Below, one piece after another: positions 41,747 to 50,032 of a stretch of 64,000 bases of DNA. The notes beneath the pieces were generated by a model, which searched no databases, was not told the origin of the DNA, and worked only from the letters and a program-made list of their open reading frames with translations. Numbering within the stretch: position 1 is the first letter of the stretch; each line of letters starts with the position of its first letter. This stretch comes from Falsiroseomonas sp050563535 (GTDB taxonomy: Bacteria; Pseudomonadota; Alphaproteobacteria; Acetobacterales; Acetobacteraceae). The stretch is taken from contig NZ_JBNXUO010000026.1 of the NCBI RefSeq assembly GCF_050563535.1, positions 1-64,000 on the forward strand, written 5' to 3'. A program made the translations under genes and the position numbers.

Positions 41747-43339
41747 CTATTCCACCCGGATCTCGCGCACCTGGAACTGGTTGTCGGCGCGGTGCGTCAC
41801 CTGCACGCCCGCGCGGTGCGCCCAGGGGATCATCATGTGGTAAAGCGGCACATGGCCAAGCTCGGCGTTGTGCAGCGCATGGGCTTCCCGGATCAGCGCG
41901 CGGCGGCGTTCGGGGTCGCCCTCGGCGTCGATGCGGGGCAGCAGCGCGTCGAAGCGCTCGTTGCTCCAGCCGCCGGCGTTCCAGGTGGCGGCGCCGCCGA
42001 TGCTGCGGGACGCCATGATGGCGCGCAGCGTGTAGCTGGCATCGAAGGTCGGCACGCCCCAGCTCAGCATGTACATCATCGGCTCCTGCCGGCGGACGCG
42101 CTGGCTGAAGATGGCGTTGGGGTGGATGGTCAGCGCCGCGCGGATGCCGACGCGCGCCAGCATCGCCGCCACTGCCTGGCAGGCCTCGTCATAGGTGCCG
42201 ACCGGGCATTCCATCGGCACCGAGAAGCCGTTGGGGTAGCCCGCTTCGGCCAGCAGGGCGCGGGCGCGCGCGGGGTCGTAGGGGGTGCGGCGGTCGCTCT
42301 CCTGCGACCAGCCATTGACGAACTGCGTCCACATGCTGCCGGTCGGCACGCCCTGGCCGCGCAGCGTGGTGCGCCGCAGCGCGTCGAGGTCGAGCGCATG
42401 CGCCACCGCCTGGCGGACGCGGAGGTCGCGGAACGGGTTGCGGCCGCGCACGTCGCTGCCGGCGAGTTCGTCGGCATCCTGCCGCATGCCGATCCAGACG
42501 GTGCGGTTCTCCTGCCCTTCCAGGATGCGCAGCCGCGGGTCGCGCTGCACGCGCGCCACGTCCTGCACCGGCACCACATGCACGAAGTCCACCTCGCCCG
42601 AGAGCAGCGCCGCCATGCGCGTCGCGTCCGAGGTGAGGGTGATGTGGTGGTACTCGGTGACGTTCCCGCGCGAGGCGCCGTTGCCGTTGCCCCACCAGTT
42701 GGGGTTGCGCACCATCACCGTGCGGCTCTCCGCCTCGCGCGAGCGGATGACATAGGGGCCGGTGCCGTTGGCGCTGCGGACGGTGGCCATCTCCTCCCGC
42801 TGGGCGAAGTTCTGCGGCACGGTCGCGCGGTTCGCCTCGGACCAGCCGCGGTCCATGACCATCACGCGCGTCATCTTGTCCGGGATCACGGGGTCGGGCA
42901 CGCGCGTCACGATGTCCACCGTCAGCGGGTCCCGCGCCTCGGCGGCCAGCACGGTGTCCACGAAGATCCCGTAGTTGGAGGTGGGCGCGAGGGCGCGCTG
43001 GATGCTGAACACCACGTCGTCGGCGTCGAAGGCCTCGCCGCCCGCGAAGCGCACGCCCTCCCGCAGGCGGAAGCGCCAGCGGGTGGGTTCCACCTGTTCC
43101 CAGCTCACGGCCAGGCCGGGATGCACCTTCAGGTCGTCGCCCCGCCAGGTCAGCCCCTCATAGACCTGGTGAACCACCAGGAAGGTGAACAGCGCGTTGG
43201 TGGCGTGCGGATCGAGCGTGGCGGCATCCACGCTCGTCGCCATCCGCAGCACCCGGTTCGGCGCCGGCTGCGCCGCGGCGGCGCCCGCCGCCAGCAGCCC
43301 CGCTGCAACGGCGGCGGCGGCCCATCTGCCCTGTCTCAT
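41747..43339 (-). CDS. Oligopeptide/dipeptide-type ABC solute-binding protein (family 5)
   Basis: A 530-residue DppA/OppA-family receptor. The signal peptide is WAAAAVAAGLLAAGAAAAQP; the mature part begins VLRMATSVDAATLDPHATN, the standard family-5 opening. LREGVRFAGGEAFDADDVVF and TGPYVIRSRE are further family motifs. GGGAGAG lies about 7 bases before the ATG at 43339; an in-frame upstream start at 43366 is less likely. No DppBCDF genes are adjacent, so it is either an orphan receptor or uses permeases encoded elsewhere. The ligand may be a peptide, nickel complex or opine. Confidence 0.9.
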   Translation of the reverse strand: MRQGRWAAAAVAAGLLAAGAAAAQPAPNRVLRMATSVDAATLDPHATNALFTFLVVHQVYEGLTWRGDDLKVHPGLAVSWEQVEPTRWRFRLREGVRFAGGEAFDADDVVFSIQRALAPTSNYGIFVDTVLAAEARDPLTVDIVTRVPDPVIPDKMTRVMVMDRGWSEANRATVPQNFAQREEMATVRSANGTGPYVIRSREAESRTVMVRNPNWWGNGNGASRGNVTEYHHITLTSDATRMAALLSGEVDFVHVVPVQDVARVQRDPRLRILEGQENRTVWIGMRQDADELAGSDVRGRNPFRDLRVRQAVAHALDLDALRRTTLRGQGVPTGSMWTQFVNGWSQESDRRTPYDPARARALLAEAGYPNGFSVPMECPVGTYDEACQAVAAMLARVGIRAALTIHPNAIFSQRVRRQEPMMYMLSWGVPTFDASYTLRAIMASRSIGGAATWNAGGWSNERFDALLPRIDAEGDPERRRALIREAHALHNAELGHVPLYHMMIPWAHRAGVQVTHRADNQFQVREIRVE

Positions 43340-43388
43340 CGATGCTCTCCCATTCGTCGCGTCCACAGCCTGGAACCAGGAGGGGGCA

Positions 43389-43418
43389 TTCGCAATGGGA
43401 CAGGAGGCACACTATATT
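43389..43418 (+). promoter_or_regulatory. Candidate sigma70 promoter of the Tim44-like gene
   Basis: TTCGCA at 43389-43394 and TATATT at 43413-43418 are separated by 18 bases, giving 4 of 6 and about 5 of 6 consensus matches in an otherwise GC-rich area. Transcription would begin near 43425, leaving a short leader with AGGAG at 43436-43440 before the ATG at 43452. This supports the shorter protein start. Confidence 0.4.
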
Positions 43419-43451
43419 GCAGCCATGAAAGACGCAGGAGACCTGTTCGCC

Positions 43452-44435
43452 ATGCGACGTCGACCCGCCGCCGCCCTGTTCGCCGCCTTCGCCGTGGTGG
43501 CGCTGGCCCTTGCCCCGGCTATCGCCGAGGCGCGGCCGGGTGGCGGCTCCTCCTCCGGCAGCCGCGGCAGCCGGACCTATTCGGCGCCCCCCTCCACCCA
43601 GACCGCGCCCGGCACGGCCCGCCAGTTCGACCGGACGGAGACGAGCCCGGCCCGCCCCACCCCGGGGGTGGCGCAGCCCGGCGCGGCGCGCCCGGCCGCG
43701 GCGCCGGCCGGCAGCTTCTTCAGCCGCAACCCGCTGATGGCGGGTCTGATGGGCGGCCTGCTCGGCGCCGGCCTGTTCGGCCTGCTGTCCGGCGCGGGCC
43801 TGTTCGGCGGGCTGGCGGGCTTCGCCGGCTTCCTCGGCCTGCTGCTGCAGGTCGCGCTGATCGGCGGGCTGGTCTGGCTGGTGCTGCGCCTGGTGCGCGG
43901 TAACCGCCGCCCGGCGCTCGCCGCCGGCCCCGCCGGCTATGCGCGGGAGATGCAGGGCGGCCCCCGACCCGGCGCCCATGGCGCCGCCGGCGGCATGACC
44001 GGGGTGGGCGCCGCCGCGCCGGCCAGCCGCCCGATCCAGCTGACCGAGGGCGACTTCCAGGCCTTCGAGCGCAGCCTGGTCGAGGTGAACGCGGCCTGGT
44101 CCCGCCAGGACCTGGACGCGCTCCGCCGGCTCTCCACGCCGGAGATGACCAACCACTTCGCCCAGGACCTGGGCGACCTGCGGGCGCGCGGCTGGACCAA
44201 CGCGACGAAGGACGTGTCGCTGGAAGCCGGCGACCTGTCCGAGGCCTGGCAGGAGAACGGCCAGGACTATGCCACCGTCGCGATGCGCTTCTCGCTGCTG
44301 GACGTGACGACGGATGCGGCCGGCCGCGTGGTGGAAGGCAATGCGACGCAGCGGCAGACCGTGACGGAGCTCTGGACCTTCACCCGGCGCCCGGGCACGG
44401 CCTGGATCCTCTCGGCGATCCAGCAGACCGGCTGA
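43452..44435 (+). CDS. Tim44-like domain membrane protein
   Basis: A 327-residue protein with a signal-like N-terminus (RRRPAAALFAAFAVVALALA), a Ser/Gly/Pro-rich stretch, a glycine-rich hydrophobic region at about 95-145 (GLMGGLLGAGLFGLLSGAGL onward) and a C-terminal Tim44-like domain (about 200-327: FQAFERSLVEVNAAWSRQDL, LRRLSTPEM). Tim44 domains bind membranes or assist protein translocation; function in bacteria is poorly defined. ATG at 43395 (good AGGAGG) and 43425 are in frame, but the signal-like segment and promoter position favour 43452. A strong terminator follows. Confidence 0.8.
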   Translation: MRRRPAAALFAAFAVVALALAPAIAEARPGGGSSSGSRGSRTYSAPPSTQTAPGTARQFDRTETSPARPTPGVAQPGAARPAAAPAGSFFSRNPLMAGLMGGLLGAGLFGLLSGAGLFGGLAGFAGFLGLLLQVALIGGLVWLVLRLVRGNRRPALAAGPAGYAREMQGGPRPGAHGAAGGMTGVGAAAPASRPIQLTEGDFQAFERSLVEVNAAWSRQDLDALRRLSTPEMTNHFAQDLGDLRARGWTNATKDVSLEAGDLSEAWQENGQDYATVAMRFSLLDVTTDAAGRVVEGNATQRQTVTELWTFTRRPGTAWILSAIQQTG

Positions 44436-44465
44436 TCCGGGCGAAGCCGGACCGAAAGCCCCGAG

Positions 44466-44502
44466 AAGGGGGAGGGAAGCGGGCGCTTCCCTCCCCCTTT
44501 TT
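44466..44502 (+). terminator. Strong Rho-independent terminator
   Basis: AAGGGGGAGGGAAGC (44466-44480) pairs with GCTTCCCTCCCCCTT (44485-44499), closed by a GGGC loop, and is followed by TTTTT ending at 44502. This is a textbook intrinsic terminator 30 bases after the Tim44-like stop and the best one in the window. Confidence 0.9.
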
Positions 44503-44580
44503 CATGCCATGCCACGGTGGGCGGCAGGCTCGACACCCGGATGCAACCAGGAGTAGCGTCGCCCGTCTGCGGCTCTCGCG

Positions 44581-44621
44581 TTTTCTTGCTTGGCAAGGCG
44601 GCCCGGAAAATGGCAAGAAAA
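44581..44621. promoter_or_regulatory. Inverted repeat TTTTCTTGC / GCAAGAAAA upstream of small membrane gene
   Basis: TTTTCTTGC (44581-44589) and its exact reverse complement GCAAGAAAA (44613-44621) are separated by 23 bases. A second GCAAG at 44593-44597 forms a tighter dyad with the first arm (CTTGC-TTG-GCAAG). The AT-rich stretch lies 80-120 bases before the 64-residue membrane protein gene, followed by GTATAC at 44625-44630 and CATATA at 44645-44650. It may be a regulator-binding region or promoter; the spacing does not give a clean sigma70 pair. Confidence 0.45.
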
Positions 44622-44703
44622 AGGCGTATACGGCTCAATCGTGCCATATAGCCCGTCACGGGGCAGCCACAGGGCCACAGCAAGGAAGGGGAACGTCGCC
44701 GTG

Positions 44704-44898
44704 ATGATCGCGCTCTGCCTGGTGGCCGGCTTCTCCGCATTGGCCGGGATGTCGAGCGTCCTTGCGGTGCTCGTCCTCGGCCTCGGCCTCACCGGCCTGT
44801 TCGCCGCGACGGGCTTCGGCGTGCTGGCGCTCGCGACCGGCCTCTGGGCCGCGGCGCTGGCCTTCTCGCCGCGCCCGCAGGTCGTCGCGGGCGGCTGA
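44704..44898 (+). CDS. Small two-helix membrane protein, 64 aa
   Basis: A 64-residue, almost entirely hydrophobic protein with two predicted transmembrane helices (about 1-28 and 30-53) and a short polar tail FSPRPQVVAGG. AAGGAAGGGG ends 9 bases before a GTG at 44701 and 12 bases before the ATG at 44704, so either start is possible. It is preceded by its own AT-rich control region with an inverted repeat. I do not recognise the family; small two-helix proteins are often membrane-stress or transporter-associated. Confidence 0.6.
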   Translation: MIALCLVAGFSALAGMSSVLAVLVLGLGLTGLFAATGFGVLALATGLWAAALAFSPRPQVVAGG

Positions 44899-45000
44899 CG
44901 GCCCGCCACGCCCCTTCCCATGGGTTGCGCGGGAAGGGTGCGCGCCTTCGCGCTGGACGCCGGGGCCCTTCGCGCGCTTTGATCGCCCCTTGCGCGGAAG

Positions 45001-45171
45001 ATGCGGGGCGGCATGCAACCGGTGGAGCGGATCACGAAGGCAGGGGTGGCGGAGCAACGCTCCCTCCTGGCGCTGACGCTGGTACGCTTCGCGATGCTGC
45101 TGCTGCGTGTGGGCGTGGTCCTCGCCATCGCGGGCCCGGTGGTCGTCCTCCTGGCGCTGGCGCTGCGATAG
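45001..45171 (+). CDS. Possible small single-helix membrane protein, 56 aa
   Basis: An open frame of 56 residues: a polar start MRGGMQPVERITKAGVAEQR followed by one long hydrophobic segment (about 22-55, with LLLRVGVVLAIAGPVVVLL) and a C-terminal Arg. An alternative ATG is at 45013. The ribosome-binding site is weak (GGAAG too close), so coding status is uncertain, but the amphipathic start plus clean transmembrane helix is not typical of random GC-rich frame. It lies between the 64-residue membrane gene and the FAD oxidoreductase, all on the plus strand. Confidence 0.4.
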   Translation: MRGGMQPVERITKAGVAEQRSLLALTLVRFAMLLLRVGVVLAIAGPVVVLLALALR

Positions 45172-45242
45172 CGCGTGATCCCTGGCGCGATGGCGGGGCC
45201 GCCCCCTCGCCGCCGCGCCGCGCCTCCCCAGATGACGCCGGC

Positions 45243-46499
45243 ATGTCCGATCCCGATCTCCTCGTCATCGGTGCCGGGGTCGCCGGCATCGCGGCCGCGC
45301 GGCTGGCCCGCGCGGCCGGCGCCACGGTGCAGGTGCTGGAAGCCCGCGGGCGGATCGGCGGGCGGGTGGAGACGGATCACTCGCTCGGCGCGCCCTTCGA
45401 CCTCGGCGCGCGCTGGCTGCACGATGCGGAGGCCAACCCCCTCGCCCATCTCGCCCCCGGGCTCGGCATCGGGCTGGCCGATGCGGACGCGCTGCGACAG
45501 GAGGCGACCTGGATCGACGGCCGCCCCGCGACGCCGGCCGAGACGGCCGAGTACGACGCCGCCTTCGCCGCCTTCGAGGCGACGCTGGCCGCCCGCGCCG
45601 CCGCGGGCGGGCCCGACATCGCCGTGGCGGAGGCCGCGCCCCGCGGCGGCCCCTGGGATGCGACCATCGCGGCCTGGCAGGGGGACATCATCTGCGCCGC
45701 GCCGCTGGCGGGGATGAGCCTGGCCGACTACCAGGCGAACCTGCTGGGCGGACGCAACCTGCTGCCCGAAGGCGGCATGGCCGCGCTGGTCGCGCGGCTG
45801 GCCGAGGGCCTGCCGGTCGCCTGCGACGCGACCGTGGCGCGGCTTCGCTGGGGCGGGCGGGCGGCGGTGGCGGAAGGCAACTTCGGGACGCTGCGCGCCC
45901 GCGCCGTCGTCTGCACCCTGCCCACGGCCCTGCTTGCCGGGGATGCGATCCGCTTCGACCCGCCGCTGCCCGCGGAGGTGCGGCAGGCGGCGGCGGACCT
46001 GCCGCTCGGCGGCGTGCTGAAGGTGGGGCTGCGCGCGGCGGGGCCGGACCGACTGGGCATCGCGCCCTTCACATCCATCGACCGCCGCGTGGCGCCGGGC
46101 GAGGACCTGGTGACCATGGGCTTCTGGCCCTTCGGCCACGACCACGTCGCCTGCCATGTCGGCGGCGGCACCGCGGCGGCGCTGGAGGCGGAAGGCGACG
46201 GCGCGGCCGAGGCCTTCATGCGCGCGGAACTGGCCCGCCGCTTCGGCCATGCCGCGCCGCGCGCCTTCCGCCCCGGCGCGCTGGTGTCGCGCTGGGGGCG
46301 CGACCCCTTGGCGCGCGGCGTCTACACCCATGCGCGGGTCGGCCGCGCCGGCGCGCGGGCGGTGCTGGCGCGGCCGCTGGCTGGGGGGCGGCTCTGCCTG
46401 GCGGGGGAAGCCTGCCACCCCACCCTGTCCGGCACGGTCGGCGGCGCCTGGATCTCCGGCGAGGCGGCGGCGCGCGCCGCGCTGGGCGTGCCGGCTTGA
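45243..46499 (+). CDS. FAD-dependent amine-oxidase-like oxidoreductase
   Basis: A 418-residue flavoprotein of the amine oxidase / polyamine oxidase superfamily. DLLVIGAGVAGIAAARLARA is the FAD-binding start, and LEARGRIGGRVETD is the classic R-G-G-R segment. LPEGGMAALVARLAEGLPV and the C-terminal LCLAGEACHPTLSGTVGGAW, with the FAD-contacting E/T region, complete the fold. It oxidises a C-N or related bond using oxygen or an acceptor. The substrate is unknown. A TTG at 46496 overlapping its stop is a possible start for the mlaE gene. Confidence 0.88.
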   Translation: MSDPDLLVIGAGVAGIAAARLARAAGATVQVLEARGRIGGRVETDHSLGAPFDLGARWLHDAEANPLAHLAPGLGIGLADADALRQEATWIDGRPATPAETAEYDAAFAAFEATLAARAAAGGPDIAVAEAAPRGGPWDATIAAWQGDIICAAPLAGMSLADYQANLLGGRNLLPEGGMAALVARLAEGLPVACDATVARLRWGGRAAVAEGNFGTLRARAVVCTLPTALLAGDAIRFDPPLPAEVRQAAADLPLGGVLKVGLRAAGPDRLGIAPFTSIDRRVAPGEDLVTMGFWPFGHDHVACHVGGGTAAALEAEGDGAAEAFMRAELARRFGHAAPRAFRPGALVSRWGRDPLARGVYTHARVGRAGARAVLARPLAGGRLCLAGEACHPTLSGTVGGAWISGEAAARAALGVPA

Positions 46500-46531
46500 T
46501 CCCGGGCGGGGCGAGGGGCGACAAGGCAACC

Positions 46532-47629
46532 ATGGCGGATGCAGCGACGCTCGAGATGCGGGAGGATGGCGCGGGGAAGGTCGTCGCGCTGGCCGGCCGC
46601 ATCGACACGGCCGCGGCCGCGCGGCTGTGGGAAGGGCTGCTGGCCGAGGCGCGCGGCAGCGCCGCCATCGACCTCGCGGCGGTCACCGCGCTCGACACCA
46701 CCGGGGCGACGCTGCTGCTGAGCGCGGAGGCGGTGGCGGGGCCGGGCGCGCTGCGCAATGCCGGCCCGCCGGTGGCCGCGGTGCTGGACCGCGTGCGCGC
46801 CGCGCTGGCCGCGCCCCGCCCGAAGCCGGAGCCGCGGCTGCCGCCGCTCGCGCTGGTCGGCCGTGCGGCGGTGCGCGCGGGCCGCGGCCTTCTCGATTCG
46901 GTCGCCTTCCTGGGGGAGGTGATCGCCACCGGCCTGCTGACGCTGCTGCGGCCGGGCCGGCTGCGCTGGCGCGAATTGCTGCGCCACCTGGACGAGGCCG
47001 GCACCCGCGCCTTCCCGCTGGCGGTGCTGCTGGGCGTGCTGCTGGGCGTGATCCTGGCCTTCCAGTCCGCCATCCCGCTGCGCCGCTTCGGGGCGGAGGT
47101 CTTCGTGCCGAACCTCGTCGGCATCTCGCTGCTGCGCGAACTCGGGCCGCTGATGGCGGGCGTCATCCTGGCCGGGCGCACCGGCAGCGCCTATGCCGCC
47201 GAGCTTGGCACCATGACGGTGAACGAGGAGGTGGCGGCGCTGCGGATCATGGGCATCGACCCGATGGCGCTGCTGGTGCTGCCCCGTGTGCTGGCGGGGA
47301 TGCTGGTGATGCCGGTGCTGTCGCTGCTGCTGACGCTGGCGGGGCTGGCGGGGATGGCCGCCATCATGGGGCTGTTCGGCTTCCCGCTGGCCACCGTCTC
47401 GCAGCAGCTGCGCGGCTTCGTGGCGCTGAGCGACCTGCTCGGCGGCCTGGCCAAGGCGGTGGTGTTCGGCCTCGCCATCGCGGCGATCGGCTGCCGGGCG
47501 GGGCTCGGCGCCGGCAGCGGGCCGCGGGCGGTGGGCGATGCCGCGACCGGCGCGGTGGTGGGTGGCATCGTCGCCATCGTCGTGCTCGATGGCATCTTCG
47601 CCGTCGCCTATGAGAGGCTCGGGCTGTGA
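46532..47629 (+). CDS. mlaE: MlaE-type lipid ABC permease with N-terminal STAS domain
   Basis: A 365-residue fusion: a STAS-like domain (about 1-95, AAIDLAAVTALDTTGATLLL) equivalent to MlaB, then an MlaE-family permease (about 110-365) with about five helices. Diagnostic residues are LAFQSAIPLRRFGAEVFVPN, LLRELGPLMAGVILAGRTGS and TMTVNEEVAALRIMGIDP. It forms the inner-membrane part of an MCE lipid transporter acting on phospholipid or related lipids. ATG at 46532 was chosen; a TTG at 46496 is possible. The stop overlaps the mlaF start by four bases. Confidence 0.9.
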   Translation: MADAATLEMREDGAGKVVALAGRIDTAAAARLWEGLLAEARGSAAIDLAAVTALDTTGATLLLSAEAVAGPGALRNAGPPVAAVLDRVRAALAAPRPKPEPRLPPLALVGRAAVRAGRGLLDSVAFLGEVIATGLLTLLRPGRLRWRELLRHLDEAGTRAFPLAVLLGVLLGVILAFQSAIPLRRFGAEVFVPNLVGISLLRELGPLMAGVILAGRTGSAYAAELGTMTVNEEVAALRIMGIDPMALLVLPRVLAGMLVMPVLSLLLTLAGLAGMAAIMGLFGFPLATVSQQLRGFVALSDLLGGLAKAVVFGLAIAAIGCRAGLGAGSGPRAVGDAATGAVVGGIVAIVVLDGIFAVAYERLGL

Positions 47630-48387
47630 GCGGGGCGCCGGCCGGCAACGTCATCGAGGTGCGAGACGTGACCGCCGCCTTCGGCGCCAACGTGCTGTTC
47701 CGCGGCGTGTCCTTCGACGTGCGCGCGGGGGAGGTGTTCGTCATCCTCGGCGGGTCGGGCTGTGGCAAGTCCACGCTGCTGAAGCTGATGATCGGGCTGG
47801 TGCCGCCCGCGAAGGGCCGCATCTCCATCCTCGGCACCGACATGTGGTCCACCGAGGGCGCGGCCCGCCTTGCCCTGCTGAAGCGGATCGGCGTCATGTG
47901 GCAGCAGGGCGCGTTGTTCGGGTCCCAGACCCTGCAGGAGAATGTCGAGATGCCGCTGGCCGAGCACACCACCCTTCCCGCCGCCGCGCGGGCCGAGGTG
48001 GCGCGCGCCAAGCTCGGCCTGGTCGGCCTGTCCGAGGCCGCGAACCGCCTGCCATCCCAGGTCTCGGGCGGGATGCTGAAGCGGGCCGGCATCGCCCGCG
48101 CCCTCGCCCTCGACCCGCCGGTGCTGTTCCTCGACGAGCCCTCGGCCGGGCTCGACCCCATCACCTCGGCGGGGCTCGATGCGCTGATCCGCGACCTCGC
48201 GCGGTCGCTCGGCACCACCTTCGTGGTGGTGACGCACGAGCTCGCCTCCATCCTCGCGATCGGCGACCGCTGCATCATGCTCGACCGGGAGGCGAAGGGG
48301 ATGATCGCGGAAGGCAGCCCGCAGCGGCTGCACGACGAGAGCACGCACCCGACCGTGCGCGCCTTCTTCCGGCGGGAGGCCGCGTGA
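47626..48387 (+). CDS. mlaF: MlaF-type ABC ATPase
   Basis: A 253-residue ATPase of the Mla/Ttg2A family that powers the MCE lipid transporter. Walker A is GGSGCGKST (about 45-53), the family-specific signature is VSGGMLKRAGIARALALDPP, Walker B VLFLDEPSAGLDP, and the switch His is in VVVTHELASIL. The start is GTG at 47626 inside the mlaE stop (GTGA), and its stop overlaps the mlaD start by one base. The order E-F-D followed by a lipoprotein fits an MCE operon. Confidence 0.93.
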   Translation: MSGAPAGNVIEVRDVTAAFGANVLFRGVSFDVRAGEVFVILGGSGCGKSTLLKLMIGLVPPAKGRISILGTDMWSTEGAARLALLKRIGVMWQQGALFGSQTLQENVEMPLAEHTTLPAAARAEVARAKLGLVGLSEAANRLPSQVSGGMLKRAGIARALALDPPVLFLDEPSAGLDPITSAGLDALIRDLARSLGTTFVVVTHELASILAIGDRCIMLDREAKGMIAEGSPQRLHDESTHPTVRAFFRREAA

Positions 48388-49409
48388 TGGCGGGGCGCAC
48401 GCTGTATCTGCGCGTCGGCATCCTGGTGATCGCCGGCGCGCTGCTCGCGGTGGGGTTCGTCATCTTCCTCGCCGGCGGGCGCGGCGGGCCGACGGTGCTG
48501 GTCGAGACCTACACCAGCGAATCGGTGCAGGGCCTCGATGTCGGCGCCGCCGTGCGCTACCGCGGCGTGCCCGTCGGCCGGGTGACGGAGATCGGGCTGA
48601 CGGGGGCGGAATATCCCCGCGCCCAGGCCGCCTCCCGCCGGCCGGAGGAGGCGGCCGACTTCCAGATGGTGCTGGTGCGCTTCGCGATCGAGCAGCGGAT
48701 GCTCCAGTCCTCGCCGCCGCTGCCGCAGATGATCGCTTCCGGCCTGCGCGCGCGTATCACCGCGCAGGGCATCACCGGCGTGAACTACGTGGAGCTGGAC
48801 TTCGTCAGCCCGCAGCGCTTCCCGCCGCCGCCCGTGCCCTGGACGCCGCGCAACCCGGTGGTGCCGGCCGTGCCCTCCACCGTCGCGCAGGTGCGCGGCG
48901 CGGCGGAACAGCTGATGGAACGGCTGGCGAGCGTGCCGCTGGAGCAGATCATCAACGACGGCGCCGCGGTGCTGGCGAATGTGGCGCACCAGACCTCGGA
49001 CGGCGACCTGGCGCGGACGCTGCGCGAATCCGCGGCCACCATGGCCGCGCTGCGCCGCGCGGTGGAGGAGGGGGACCTGGCCGGCACGCTGGCCGAGTTC
49101 CGCGCCACGGCGGATGCGCTGCGCGCCGCGGTGGCGGGGCCGGAGCTGCGGAACGCGCTGGCCAGCGCCTCCGCCGCCGCGACCGAGCTTCGCCGCACCG
49201 CGCAGCGCCTGCCCGGCGCGGTGGACGGGTTCGAGCGCACGATGCGCGCCGCACGGGAGACGACGGTGGACGTCCAGGCCGAGCTGCTGCCCATCCTGAT
49301 CGACCTGCGCGCCACCACGGCCAGCCTGCGCGCCACGGCCGAACAGCTCCGCGCCTCGCCCAGCCAGGCGCTGTTCGGCGCGCCGCCGACGCCGGATCGC
49401 CGCCGGTGA
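48387..49409 (+). CDS. mlaD: MCE-domain protein, MlaD type
   Basis: A 340-residue MCE protein: one N-terminal transmembrane helix (about 7-28, VGILVIAGALLAVGFVIFLA) and a single MCE domain at about 38-140 (ESVQGLDVGAAVRYRGVPVG, GLRARITAQGITGVNYVELD). A long helical region (about 165-325) with heptad-like Ala/Leu spacing could form a coiled-coil tunnel across the periplasm, and a Pro-rich tail follows. It is longer than E. coli MlaD (about 183 residues) because of that region, as in PqiB-like or Rhizobium MCE proteins. The stop overlaps the next gene by four bases. Confidence 0.9.
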   Translation: MAGRTLYLRVGILVIAGALLAVGFVIFLAGGRGGPTVLVETYTSESVQGLDVGAAVRYRGVPVGRVTEIGLTGAEYPRAQAASRRPEEAADFQMVLVRFAIEQRMLQSSPPLPQMIASGLRARITAQGITGVNYVELDFVSPQRFPPPPVPWTPRNPVVPAVPSTVAQVRGAAEQLMERLASVPLEQIINDGAAVLANVAHQTSDGDLARTLRESAATMAALRRAVEEGDLAGTLAEFRATADALRAAVAGPELRNALASASAAATELRRTAQRLPGAVDGFERTMRAARETTVDVQAELLPILIDLRATTASLRATAEQLRASPSQALFGAPPTPDRRR

Positions 49410-50032
49410 CCGCGCGCCGCCTGCTGCTGGCGCTGCCGCCGCTCCTGCTCGGGGCCTGCGGCGGCATCTTCCCGGACCGGCCGAACGTGCCGGTGCGCCG
49501 CTTCCCGCTGGCGCCGCGACGCCCCTCGGCGGATGCGCCGCGGCCCGGGGCGCCGGTGCTGCTGCTGCGCCGCATCCGCGCCATCCCCGGGCTGCAGGAA
49601 CTCGGCCTGCGCCGGCAGCGCGCGGACGGCGCCTTCGACATCCTGCCCTATGAGGAATGGATCGCCCCGCCGGCCGACCTGGCGGAGGCCGCGCTGCGCG
49701 GCTGGCTCGGCGCCTCCGGCCTGTTCGCCGCGGTGGTGGCGCCCGGCAGCCGGGCCGAGGCGTCGCTGGTGCTGGAAGCGCAGCTGACCGTGCTGGAGGC
49801 GGCACCGGCGGCCGGGGAGGCGCGTGCGGCGCTGGCCGGCGTGCTGCTGCGGGAGGAACGCCTTTCCTCCCGCGTGCTGCGGCCCTTCGAGGTGGCGGGG
49901 TCGGCGCCGCTGGCGCCGGCGGCCGATGCGCCGGCGATGGCGCTGGCGATGGGGGCGGCGCTGGGCCAGGCCTTCGGGCGGCTCGAGGCGACGCTCGCCG
50001 GCCTCGGCGGCGCTGCGGTCGCGGCAAGATAG
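49406..50032 (+). CDS. PqiC-like ABC-type transport auxiliary lipoprotein
   Basis: A 208-residue lipoprotein: signal RRLLLALPPLLLGACGG with the predicted lipidated Cys at about 17. The mature part matches the auxiliary-lipoprotein (PqiC/DUF330) layout: VLLLRRIRAIPGLQELGLRR, then DILPYEEWIAPPADLAEAAL and a C-terminal helix. In PqiABC and similar MCE systems this lipoprotein sits at the outer membrane end of the lipid path. The start is GTG at 49406 inside the mlaD stop (GTGA). No MlaA or MlaC gene is nearby. Confidence 0.88.
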   Translation: MTARRLLLALPPLLLGACGGIFPDRPNVPVRRFPLAPRRPSADAPRPGAPVLLLRRIRAIPGLQELGLRRQRADGAFDILPYEEWIAPPADLAEAALRGWLGASGLFAAVVAPGSRAEASLVLEAQLTVLEAAPAAGEARAALAGVLLREERLSSRVLRPFEVAGSAPLAPAADAPAMALAMGAALGQAFGRLEATLAGLGGAAVAAR

